Positions 7,029 through 14,138 of a DNA stretch of 15,611 bases are shown here, piece after piece (within the stretch, counting starts at the first letter, position 1; each line of letters starts with the position of its first letter). Origin of the DNA: Pseudomonadota bacterium (GTDB lineage Bacteria > Pseudomonadota > Gammaproteobacteria > Burkholderiales > Thiobacillaceae); assembly GCA_021802595.1 (NCBI GenBank), contig JAJZRT010000019.1, forward strand, positions 1-15,611. The letters are read 5' to 3'. The position numbers were made by a program, and so were the translations under genes. A model generated the notes under the pieces. It was given only the letters and a program-made list of their open reading frames with translations. It was not told the DNA's origin and did no database searches.

Positions 7029-9716
7029 TCAAGGAATCCCATACTGTCCTGTTAGTGACAAGAGAGTCCTGTTCTCCGCGATCGCATCGTGCGGAATCAG
7101 CACGTACTGCCATGGCTTTCCCCCACAAGTCGCCGCGTGCGCTGAGGCGTTGCGGCACCAGTTGACGGCTGATTCTGCCTTGGCCCGCACGATCGGATCC
7201 ACCATCTCGTTCTTGGCCTTGGGCTCCAGCATGTAGATGCACTCCGCGGTCTCGGCGACGAAATCGGGCTGATACTCGGGATGATCCGCACCCTGCTTGT
7301 AGAAGATCTGGAACTGGCCCTTGGCGGGCTTGAACCACTTCAGCGCGTCGCGATCGAGGATCACCGCCAACTTGCGCTCGGCATCCGAGTCGAACTTCTG
7401 GACGTCGTACAGGCAGCGCTTGAAGCCACCGAACAGGTACTTCGCCATGTTGCTCTTGTCGACCGGCGAGACACGGTAGTCTGCGATGGGCTCCTGCACG
7501 CCGTGGGTGTACGCGCTGGGTTTGAGCTCGGTGTAGCCCTTGCTGACGACCGCGTCGTAGCCCGCCACATCCTCCCAGTAATGCGCCTGCATCTGCGCGT
7601 GGATGAAGCGCGCGATGTCGCGCTGGTAGCAGCGCAGCACCTTGCGCGTGTCGTCTTCAGACAGGTAAGTTCGGAAGTGCTCGACGGTCTGCCGCGCGAG
7701 GTCGTACAGCAGATCGGCATGGTCGTCATAGGCAACGTCGTTGAAGTCGACGAGCCCGCTGACCACGTAGTCTTCCAGCCGTGCCTCGTCGATGCCGCCA
7801 CGGCCCAGCGCGATCACCTCCAGTTGGTTCGTGCGCAGGTGTTGCACCCACAGCTCGTCCGCGACGGCGGGGTAACGCAGGTTGTCCAGCTTCAACGTGA
7901 AGGATCTGAAGCCTGACTTCACCTCGCCTCTGGGCACCACGAGGATGCGCGGAATGTCGATGGTCTGCCGCGCGACCATCTCGACCGTCTTCGCCACGAT
8001 GGCGGCGACGTCGGGTTTCTCGCCAACACCATCCAGCGCCAACTGACTGGGTTGCCGCTGTTCTTCGACCACCTTGACGATGGCGGCCTGAATGTCCGGC
8101 CGTCTGAGTGACTCGAGCGTCGGCGCGAGCTGTGGCTGCCCACCAAGGTTCTGAATGGCCTGGTAGGCAAGCTGTGCCAGTGTCTGCTCCTCGGGCTTGG
8201 TGAAGGCCGGCGTATCGTCCGCACCCGCCAGGGTCGTGCTGCCGGTCAGCTGCGGAGGGCGAAACCCCAGCCGGGTGGCGAGCCGGGATTGAGAAACCAC
8301 CGTGGCCGTACGCTGCTGCAACTGATCCGCATCGAGCACCACCGGCTGCATGCGGATCGGCGAATCGGCCCGACCGGCCTCGTCGATGATTTCCTGGAAG
8401 CGGTCGTGCGCCACGATGTTCAGCCGGTCCACCGCGGTCACGCCGGTACGCTTGCCGTAGGGCAGGCGCAGACCACGGCCGATGGACTGCTCGATCAGGA
8501 TGCGCGCATTGGCGGCGCGCAGCGGCACGATCGTGTACAGGTTGGTGACGTCCCAGCCTTCCTTCAGCATGTTGACGTGGATGACGATCTCGGTCGGCTC
8601 TTCCGTGTGCTCGACCTTCAGCAGACGCTGGATCATCTCCTCCTCGTCCGCGCCGGTCCGGCTGGAATCCACCTGGATGGCCTTGTCCTTGTAGCGGCCC
8701 TCGAAGAACGCGTCGGACTGAATTCGTTGCAGCAGCGCCCCGGCGTGGGTCGTGTCACGGGCGATGACCAACAGGAACGGCTTGACGATGGCGTTGCCGG
8801 TCTCGCGCGCGTAGGTCTCCAGCTCCACCTTCACGCTCTCATGCAGACGAATGCCGTCTTCCAGCTTCAGCCGTTCGATCTCCTCGGCCGACATGCCGGC
8901 GGGGTTGAAGTCCTTGCGTGTGACCACGGCCGGCTCCTTGACGAAGCCGTCGGCCATCGCCTGGCCCAGTGGGTAGTCATAGATCACGTTCTTGAACGGC
9001 AGTGGGCCCCTGTTGGTCTCCACAAACGGTGTAGCCGTCAACTCAAGGCCGAGGATTGGCTTCAGCTCGTTGATCGCGCGCACGCCGGCGCTGGCGCGGT
9101 AGCGGTGCGACTCGTCCATCAGCAGCACCAGGTCGGGCAAGCCCGCCAAGTAGTCGAAGTAGCTCTGGCCGATGTACTCGGACAGCCGCTTGATCCGCGG
9201 CGCCTTGCCGCCGCGCACCTCGGAGTTGATCTTGGAGATGTTGAAGATGTTGATGCGGACATCGCCAAACAAGGTGCCACCGACAGCGTTGTGCTGCTCG
9301 TAGGTGTCGCCTGTAATCACGGCAGGCGCATTGACGGCAAACTCGGCGATGCCCTTGAACACGTACTTCGGCGTGTTGGGCGTGAAGTCCGCGATCAGCT
9401 TGTTGTAGATGGTGAGGTTGGGCGCCAGCACGAAGAAGTTGTTGATGCCGTGTGCCAGGTGCAGGTAGCTGATGAACGCGCCCATCAGCCGGGTCTTGCC
9501 CACGCCGGTGGCCAGCGCAAAGCACAGCGAGGGGAATTCACGCTCGAAGTCGGTGACCGACGCAAATTCGCTGCGGATCGCCTCCAGTGCCGCGGCCACG
9601 TCCGCGTCCTTCCGCGGCGGCGCAATCTCGGTGACGCGATCCAGCCGCTCCAGCGAGATCCGCTGCGGCGGCCGCAAGCTCAGGCGTCCGGCGATGGCGT
9701 TGACGTGCCGATTCAT
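7029..9716 (-). CDS. res: Type III restriction enzyme Res subunit (SF2 helicase plus nuclease)
   Basis: This 895-residue protein is the ATP-dependent translocase/endonuclease of a type III restriction system and would work in complex with Mod. Visible motifs are Walker A ATGVGKT (69-75), DESH (201-204), TATPF (227-231), EGWDVTN (386-392) and motif VI QSIGRGLR (410-417). Near the C terminus is a PD-(D/E)xK nuclease signature, PDF at 817-819 and EPK at 831-833, preceded by FDSDAERKLA. All key residues appear present, and the length is slightly below that of classical Res proteins (about 970). ATG 9716-9714 overlaps the rhuM stop by ATGA, so it is probably translationally coupled as the last gene of the operon. 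An internal segment is duplicated as a relic at 492-606. Confidence 0.95.
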   Translation of the reverse strand: MNRHVNAIAGRLSLRPPQRISLERLDRVTEIAPPRKDADVAAALEAIRSEFASVTDFEREFPSLCFALATGVGKTRLMGAFISYLHLAHGINNFFVLAPNLTIYNKLIADFTPNTPKYVFKGIAEFAVNAPAVITGDTYEQHNAVGGTLFGDVRINIFNISKINSEVRGGKAPRIKRLSEYIGQSYFDYLAGLPDLVLLMDESHRYRASAGVRAINELKPILGLELTATPFVETNRGPLPFKNVIYDYPLGQAMADGFVKEPAVVTRKDFNPAGMSAEEIERLKLEDGIRLHESVKVELETYARETGNAIVKPFLLVIARDTTHAGALLQRIQSDAFFEGRYKDKAIQVDSSRTGADEEEMIQRLLKVEHTEEPTEIVIHVNMLKEGWDVTNLYTIVPLRAANARILIEQSIGRGLRLPYGKRTGVTAVDRLNIVAHDRFQEIIDEAGRADSPIRMQPVVLDADQLQQRTATVVSQSRLATRLGFRPPQLTGSTTLAGADDTPAFTKPEEQTLAQLAYQAIQNLGGQPQLAPTLESLRRPDIQAAIVKVVEEQRQPSQLALDGVGEKPDVAAIVAKTVEMVARQTIDIPRILVVPRGEVKSGFRSFTLKLDNLRYPAVADELWVQHLRTNQLEVIALGRGGIDEARLEDYVVSGLVDFNDVAYDDHADLLYDLARQTVEHFRTYLSEDDTRKVLRCYQRDIARFIHAQMQAHYWEDVAGYDAVVSKGYTELKPSAYTHGVQEPIADYRVSPVDKSNMAKYLFGGFKRCLYDVQKFDSDAERKLAVILDRDALKWFKPAKGQFQIFYKQGADHPEYQPDFVAETAECIYMLEPKAKNEMVDPIVRAKAESAVNWCRNASAHAATCGGKPWQYVLIPHDAIAENRTLLSLTGQYGIP

Positions 9717-10786
9717 GCCTTGTCCCCCGACGTTCCACGCGGCTTTTTGCGCGCTGCGTTGCGCTTGCCGGCTTCGATGCTCTTGAGCTTTCGGGTCGCT
9801 GCCTCGAAGTCGCGCTCCACGGCCGAGACCTCCTGCGCCTGCTGCTGCCGATAAAGGTCGAACTGGGCTTCCGCGTGCGCGGTCGCCATCTCGTGGCTGA
9901 TCCTGCCGGCGTGCGTGAGGATCTCGCGCTCGCCCAGGCGCAGGAAGTCGTCGAGCTTGGCGATCCAGTCCGCCATCGTCATCGGGCGCCGGTTCAGCGC
10001 CTGCACTTCGGCAAACTCCAGGTACGCGGTGACGATCTTGTTCAGCGCATCCAGCTCCTCGGCATTCAGATAGTTCTTGGCGACGACCGCATCGATTTTG
10101 CGTGGCCGGCCGGCGCTCCAGCTCGTCATGCCCATGTGGGGCTTGGCGGCGTCGGCGCGGGTCTTGATGATCTCCGCGGCGGTATGGCCATGCGCGGCCC
10201 AGTGCATCTTGTTCTGCACCGTGGCAAAGAAGCGCTGGCTGGCCTCCGCGCTGGGGTCGTAGTCGATGCTGGTGGCGTAGATATCCAGCACCTTGCGCCA
10301 GAACATCCGCTCGGAAGAGCGGATGTCGCGGATACGCGCCAGCAGCTCCTCGAAATAACCGTCGTCCGGTCCGCGCTTCAGGCGTTCATCGTCCAGCGTG
10401 AAGCCCTTGACCAGGAACTCGCGCAAGCGCTCGGTGGCCCATTGCCGGAACTGCGTGCCGCGCGGGCTGCGCACCCGGTAGCCGACCGCCAGGATGGCGT
10501 CCAAGCTGTAGAACTTGAGGCTGCGCTGCACCGAGCGCCCGCCCTCCGCCCGAACTTGTAAGTAATCCTTACAAGTTGCCTCCTGCAGCAGCTCGCCCTC
10601 CTGGTAGATCGCCTTGAGGTGCAGCGTGATGTTCTGCGGCGTGGATTGGAACAAATCCGCCATCTGCGCCTGAGTCAGCCAGACGGAGCCATCCTGCAGA
10701 CGCACCTCGATGCGCGTGTGTGCGTCCTCGGTCCGGTACAGCAGCAGTTCCGAGCCCCCACCGGGTTTTTCCGTAGGCTGGCTCAT
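9713..10786 (-). CDS. rhuM: RhuM family protein
   Basis: The 357-residue protein matches the virulence RhuM family (Pfam Virulence_RhuM) over most of its length. Typical segments are VWLTQAQMADLFQ, the region around TCKDYLQVRAEG, LKFYSLDAILAVGYRVRSPRG, TQFRQWATERLREFLVKGF and TLDDERLK. The N-terminal part resembles a DNA-binding fold of the Bro/KilA-N kind, which is inference. RhuM was named from Salmonella pathogenicity island 3 and its biochemical role is unknown; homologues recur between the subunit genes of restriction-modification loci, as here between mod and res. Both ends overlap the neighbours by ATGA. A GAGGA element lies upstream of the start, inside the mod 3' end. The coding sequence contains two perfect 10-base inverted repeats. 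The C-terminal ~50 residues are Arg/Lys-rich and probably helical. Confidence 0.9.
   Translation of the reverse strand: MSQPTEKPGGGSELLLYRTEDAHTRIEVRLQDGSVWLTQAQMADLFQSTPQNITLHLKAIYQEGELLQEATCKDYLQVRAEGGRSVQRSLKFYSLDAILAVGYRVRSPRGTQFRQWATERLREFLVKGFTLDDERLKRGPDDGYFEELLARIRDIRSSERMFWRKVLDIYATSIDYDPSAEASQRFFATVQNKMHWAAHGHTAAEIIKTRADAAKPHMGMTSWSAGRPRKIDAVVAKNYLNAEELDALNKIVTAYLEFAEVQALNRRPMTMADWIAKLDDFLRLGEREILTHAGRISHEMATAHAEAQFDLYRQQQAQEVSAVERDFEAATRKLKSIEAGKRNAARKKPRGTSGDKA
10303..10326 (-). repeat. Perfect 10-bp hairpin within rhuM
   Basis: ACATCCGCTC (10303-10312) and GAGCGGATGT (10317-10326) are exact reverse complements around a 4-base loop (UUCC in the mRNA). The hairpin encodes DIRSSERM in RhuM. 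It is a strong, GC-rich potential mRNA structure, but part of it may simply follow from the protein sequence. Confidence 0.75.
10553..10577 (-). repeat. Perfect AT-rich 10-bp inverted repeat within rhuM
   Basis: AACTTGTAAG (10553-10562) and CTTACAAGTT (10568-10577) are exact reverse complements around a 5-base centre. The repeat encodes TCKDYLQV in a well-conserved part of RhuM. Its codons (TGT, TTA, CAA, GTT) are unlike the GC-ending codons of the rest of the gene. Possible readings are a protein-binding operator, an mRNA hairpin or constrained coding sequence. Confidence 0.75.
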
Positions 10787-12531
10787 GCGGGCTCATCCTC
10801 GAACAATCCCGCCTGAGCCCCTCTCCCCTCGGGAGAGGGGTTGGGGTGAGGGTCCGCACTGGCTGGGGCCGCAATCTGCACAGGCGGCGCCTTCGGCAGG
10901 TTCTCGACCTGCAGCGAATAGTCGTCATGCCCCCACTCGCAGCGCGACAGCACCTGCCGCGGGATCTTCTTCACCGTCAGGTTCGGATAGTCGCCGCGTC
11001 CGCGGAATGCCGTGCACAGCACCAGCAACGAGCGCTCCGGCCCCACCTCATCGGACAGTTGTTGCAACTGCTCGTGCGACAGGGTCGCCGTGGTCACGTA
11101 GATGAAATCGCGTTCGGTGGAAGTGCCGTGCTGCCAGTACACGGCGTCCGAGGGCGCATAGGTGAAGCCTTCCAGTTTGCACAGGGCTTCCGCGAGCTGC
11201 GCCGCGTTGTACTCCTTGTTGATGACCCAGTTGCCCCAGCGGTCTTTCTCCATCAGCGAGGGCGCGAGCCGGTAGTAGCGGAAGCCGCCGCCGCCTTTCC
11301 AGCCCACCGCCTCGGTGATGCCGCCCGGATCCTCGCCGTCGATGACCTTCTGCAGGCGCGGAATGATGTGGGTGTGGCAGTGCTCGCCCAGCTCCACCAT
11401 GATCCAGCGGCGGCCCATCTTGTGGGCCACGGCGCCGGTGGTGCCGGAACCGGCAAAGGAATCGAGGACGAGGTCGCCGGGTCGTGTAGCAATTTCAATG
11501 ATGCGAGAAATTAGCTTCTCTGGCTTGGGGGTTGTGAAAGGGTCGTCTGGATTGAACGCCTTAACTTCTTGTGCCGCAGTTCTGTTCTCTCCGACTTCTG
11601 AGTAGTGCCAAGTGGTCATTGCAACGACGCCATCGTCCTCAATCTCTGAAAGGAATCGTTTGATGGTCGGCTTGCTACTTCCATCTTTCCCGAAGTGAAC
11701 TCGGTGATCTGCTAGTAGGCGCTCGTAAGACGAGCGAACATAGGCCCATGCCCTTCCTTTCGCCGGCAGAACTTCTCGGCCGGAAGGAGTCGTAATAGGG
11801 TAGATGTTGTCGCTTTCTCCGGTTTTCGCGTACTGCTTACCACGAGCCCCTGATGCCAAGCTCAGCGTGAAATCACCGGGAAACCACGGCCCACGGCCGT
11901 ACCACTTTCCATCCAAGTCAATGCCGTCGTACTCGTCTGAGTTTTTGTAGATCGAATTTTGTTTGTCGGTCCGTTGAAGTTTGCGTGGTCTAAAAAGCGT
12001 CTTGTCCTTGGCAAATACCAGGACGTGATCGTGACTGTCAGATAGCCACGTTGCATTGGCCTGTGGCGAAGATTTCTTTTGCCACACGATATTTGAAACG
12101 AAATTCACTCGCCCAAACACTTCGTCGCAGAGCACCTTGAGGTAGTGCGCCTCACTGTCGTCGATAGTGATCCACAGCGACCCATCCTCCGACAGCATCC
12201 GCCGAATGATCTCCAGCCGGTCGCGCATCAGCCCCAGCCAGATCGAGTGCTCCAGCCCGTCGTCGTAATGCGTGAACGCGCTGCCGGTGTTGTACGGCGG
12301 GTCGATGAACACGCACTTCACCTTGCCCGCGAATTCCTGCTCCAGCGCCTTCAGCGCCAGCAGGTTGTCGCCGAAGATCAGCCGATTATCGAAGAGGTCG
12401 TTCTCCGTCATCCGGTGCTTGGCGTGATAGCTCCTGGCCGGATCCTGCAGCAGAATGCGCGGCTCCAGCTTGGGCCGCACGTCCTTGCCGATCCAGGTTA
12501 GTTCGAGACGCACTTCGTTTCGCGTGGTCAT
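10783..12531 (-). CDS. mod: Type III restriction-modification DNA N6-adenine methyltransferase (Mod)
   Basis: This 582-residue beta-class N6-adenine methyltransferase provides sequence recognition and protective methylation for the type III system. Motif IV DPPYNTG is at residues 77-83, and the AdoMet-binding motif I DSFAGSGTTG is at 357-366. This order (catalytic motif first) is typical of the class, with the target-recognition domain between about residues 150 and 340. The DNA of that middle section (about 11500-12120) is clearly AT-richer than both flanks. ATG 12531 overlaps the upstream gene's stop by ATGA and has AAGG seven bases before it. The C-terminal tail PHPNPSPEGRG comes from an inserted palindromic repeat and is probably not native. 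The recognised sequence cannot be predicted. Confidence 0.94.
   Translation of the reverse strand: MTTRNEVRLELTWIGKDVRPKLEPRILLQDPARSYHAKHRMTENDLFDNRLIFGDNLLALKALEQEFAGKVKCVFIDPPYNTGSAFTHYDDGLEHSIWLGLMRDRLEIIRRMLSEDGSLWITIDDSEAHYLKVLCDEVFGRVNFVSNIVWQKKSSPQANATWLSDSHDHVLVFAKDKTLFRPRKLQRTDKQNSIYKNSDEYDGIDLDGKWYGRGPWFPGDFTLSLASGARGKQYAKTGESDNIYPITTPSGREVLPAKGRAWAYVRSSYERLLADHRVHFGKDGSSKPTIKRFLSEIEDDGVVAMTTWHYSEVGENRTAAQEVKAFNPDDPFTTPKPEKLISRIIEIATRPGDLVLDSFAGSGTTGAVAHKMGRRWIMVELGEHCHTHIIPRLQKVIDGEDPGGITEAVGWKGGGGFRYYRLAPSLMEKDRWGNWVINKEYNAAQLAEALCKLEGFTYAPSDAVYWQHGTSTERDFIYVTTATLSHEQLQQLSDEVGPERSLLVLCTAFRGRGDYPNLTVKKIPRQVLSRCEWGHDDYSLQVENLPKAPPVQIAAPASADPHPNPSPEGRGAQAGLFEDEPA
10816..10855. repeat. 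Dispersed palindromic (REP-like) repeat in the mod 3' end
   Basis: CCCCTCTCCC (10818-10827), spacer CTC and GGGAGAGGGG (10831-10840) form a perfect 10-bp hairpin, followed by TTGGGGTGAGGGT. This composite resembles a repeat scattered through many GC-rich proteobacterial genomes, normally between genes. Here it lies in frame within the last codons of mod, encoding PHPNPSPEGRG, 32 bases before the rhuM start. No run of U follows on the mRNA, so it is not an intrinsic terminator. Confidence 0.75.
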
Positions 12532-14138
12532 TTATGTGCCTTTTCCCATGCCACCCGCAACGATTCAAAAATATGGGCTAGGTCATGCTCAAACTGTCGC
12601 TGTGTGATCTCATTACCAACCAGCGCGGCCAAATCAGTTTTCTGCCGTGGAGTGAGCTTGGCGACCTCCACCGCGGTCTTTTTCCACGGAGCTGGATATG
12701 CCTCCTCCAGTGAGCCGACTGGCGCAACTACCAAACGGCCCGTTTCCTCCAAGGCTGGGTAGCCCTTGCGAAAATTCTCGAAGCCCTTCGTTCGCTGCTC
12801 ACTCGGCTTGTCGCACAAAATCACAAGTCGGTCCCGATACACCGGAGTTTGGTTCAGCGGAGTAAACGCTGTGTTGATGGCGTCCATCGATTTCTGTTGC
12901 TTCGAGTCGCCGCCCGAAAAGATGACCTTCACCGCTGGTTTGTCGGCATAGAAGCGCCTGACCACATGCCCTAGCAAGATCTCCTCACTCCTTCCTTCGA
13001 CGATCAGGAAGTTATTCGGAAACAGTAGGTCCGCAGGACTCCCGCCCAGCAACTCGTAGACCACCTCTGGCTTGTCCGCTGCTCCGATCGCAGTGATCTG
13101 GGTGGTGCGTCCTGCCTTGCGTACCTTCCACAGCAACTGGTCGCTCATGTGATCGGCAACCAGTACAGAGGAATGGGTGTTAATAAACACTTGGTCGCCG
13201 TTGTCGGCCAGCCGTGCCAGTGCGTCCTTGAGCTGGCGTTGGGCGGTCGGGTGCAGATGTAACTCTGCCTCGTCAATCAGGAAGAGAAAGCGCTTGCCGA
13301 GTTCGTCCTTTTCGCGCCGATAATCGGAGTAGGTCTTGATAATTGCCAGCATGAGCGCTCGCTGCATGCCGTCACCCTTTTCCTCGGCCGACGTCTCGAT
13401 CCCATCGTTGATTGAGGTCTCGAAGTTCTTTAGGAGATCATCGAAGGCAGGCGCCGTAACACCGAAATCCACCTTCACACATTCTGGAAATTGTTGTTCC
13501 AAGTGGCCTTTCACCTTGCCGGCCAGAACGTTCAGCTCAACCTTGACCTCCGACGCATCACTGGCGAATAGCTCGTCAAACTTCTCCCGGAACTGCACGT
13601 ACTGAGGACTCTTCTCCAAGATCGCCGTCAGTACGCCAGAGAGCATCTCGCCAATGGGCGTCTTCTTGCCATACTTCGAAATTTCTGATAGTCGAGTTGT
13701 CGTCGAAACATACTGCAAGCGGGGAAGACAGTCATTGAACGCGCGATCGAAGCCCGCGAAGTTCTTCGCCGACCACTCGCCACTCGCCTCGTCCCACAGA
13801 AGCCGCTTCCCACTATCCAACTTGCGTCGAATGACGCGAATAACATCGCGGCCCCCAGCAAATTTCTTGAATGACTCTTTTGTCTTTTCGTTCTTGATCG
13901 ACTCGATGCCTGCCTGGATCTCGGCGTATTCGAGCTCTACGGACACGTCGCGTTGCGTGTCGCGCATGAAAGCGATCTGTCCAAGATCACCACTAGCGTT
14001 GTAGAACCATTCAATCGCCTCAAAGAAGTTTGTTTTGCCATGGTTGTTCTGTCCAACGAGCACGTTGAACGCGCTGGGCTCGATATCAGCGTGCTCGATA
14101 GACCTAAAGTTATTGATTCTGATCCTGGATATCTTCAT
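12528..14138 (-). CDS. OLD-like AAA ATPase with TOPRIM nuclease domain
   Basis: The 536-residue protein begins like SMC/RecF-type ATPases (MKISRIRINNFRSIEHADI). Walker A is GQNNHGKT (29-36), a signature-like GDGMQRAL is at 255-262, Walker B FLIDEAELHLHP spans about 285-296, and the switch motif NTHSS is at 320-324. The C-terminal part looks like TOPRIM: LIVEG (378-382, Glu381), then VILCDKPSE with Asp443, and SLEEAYP near 476. Proteins of this architecture (the OLD family, including GajA of Gabija) act as nucleases or nucleic-acid sensors in phage defence. The usual second Asp of the TOPRIM DxD motif is not evident (DKP), so nuclease activity is uncertain. ATG 14138 overlaps the DUF2130 gene's stop by ATGA with GGAG upstream, and the stop overlaps mod. 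GC content is lower than in res. Confidence 0.9.
   Translation of the reverse strand: MKISRIRINNFRSIEHADIEPSAFNVLVGQNNHGKTNFFEAIEWFYNASGDLGQIAFMRDTQRDVSVELEYAEIQAGIESIKNEKTKESFKKFAGGRDVIRVIRRKLDSGKRLLWDEASGEWSAKNFAGFDRAFNDCLPRLQYVSTTTRLSEISKYGKKTPIGEMLSGVLTAILEKSPQYVQFREKFDELFASDASEVKVELNVLAGKVKGHLEQQFPECVKVDFGVTAPAFDDLLKNFETSINDGIETSAEEKGDGMQRALMLAIIKTYSDYRREKDELGKRFLFLIDEAELHLHPTAQRQLKDALARLADNGDQVFINTHSSVLVADHMSDQLLWKVRKAGRTTQITAIGAADKPEVVYELLGGSPADLLFPNNFLIVEGRSEEILLGHVVRRFYADKPAVKVIFSGGDSKQQKSMDAINTAFTPLNQTPVYRDRLVILCDKPSEQRTKGFENFRKGYPALEETGRLVVAPVGSLEEAYPAPWKKTAVEVAKLTPRQKTDLAALVGNEITQRQFEHDLAHIFESLRVAWEKAHK

Noticed and set aside
8289..9854. 521-codon plus-strand open frame antisense to res
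   Set aside because: It lies wholly opposite the clear Res helicase frame, and its translation has no recognisable motifs; long antisense frames are common in GC-rich genes.
10816..10855. Intrinsic terminator between mod and rhuM
   Set aside because: The hairpin is strong, but no U tract follows on the transcribed strand and the genes are coupled by ATGA.
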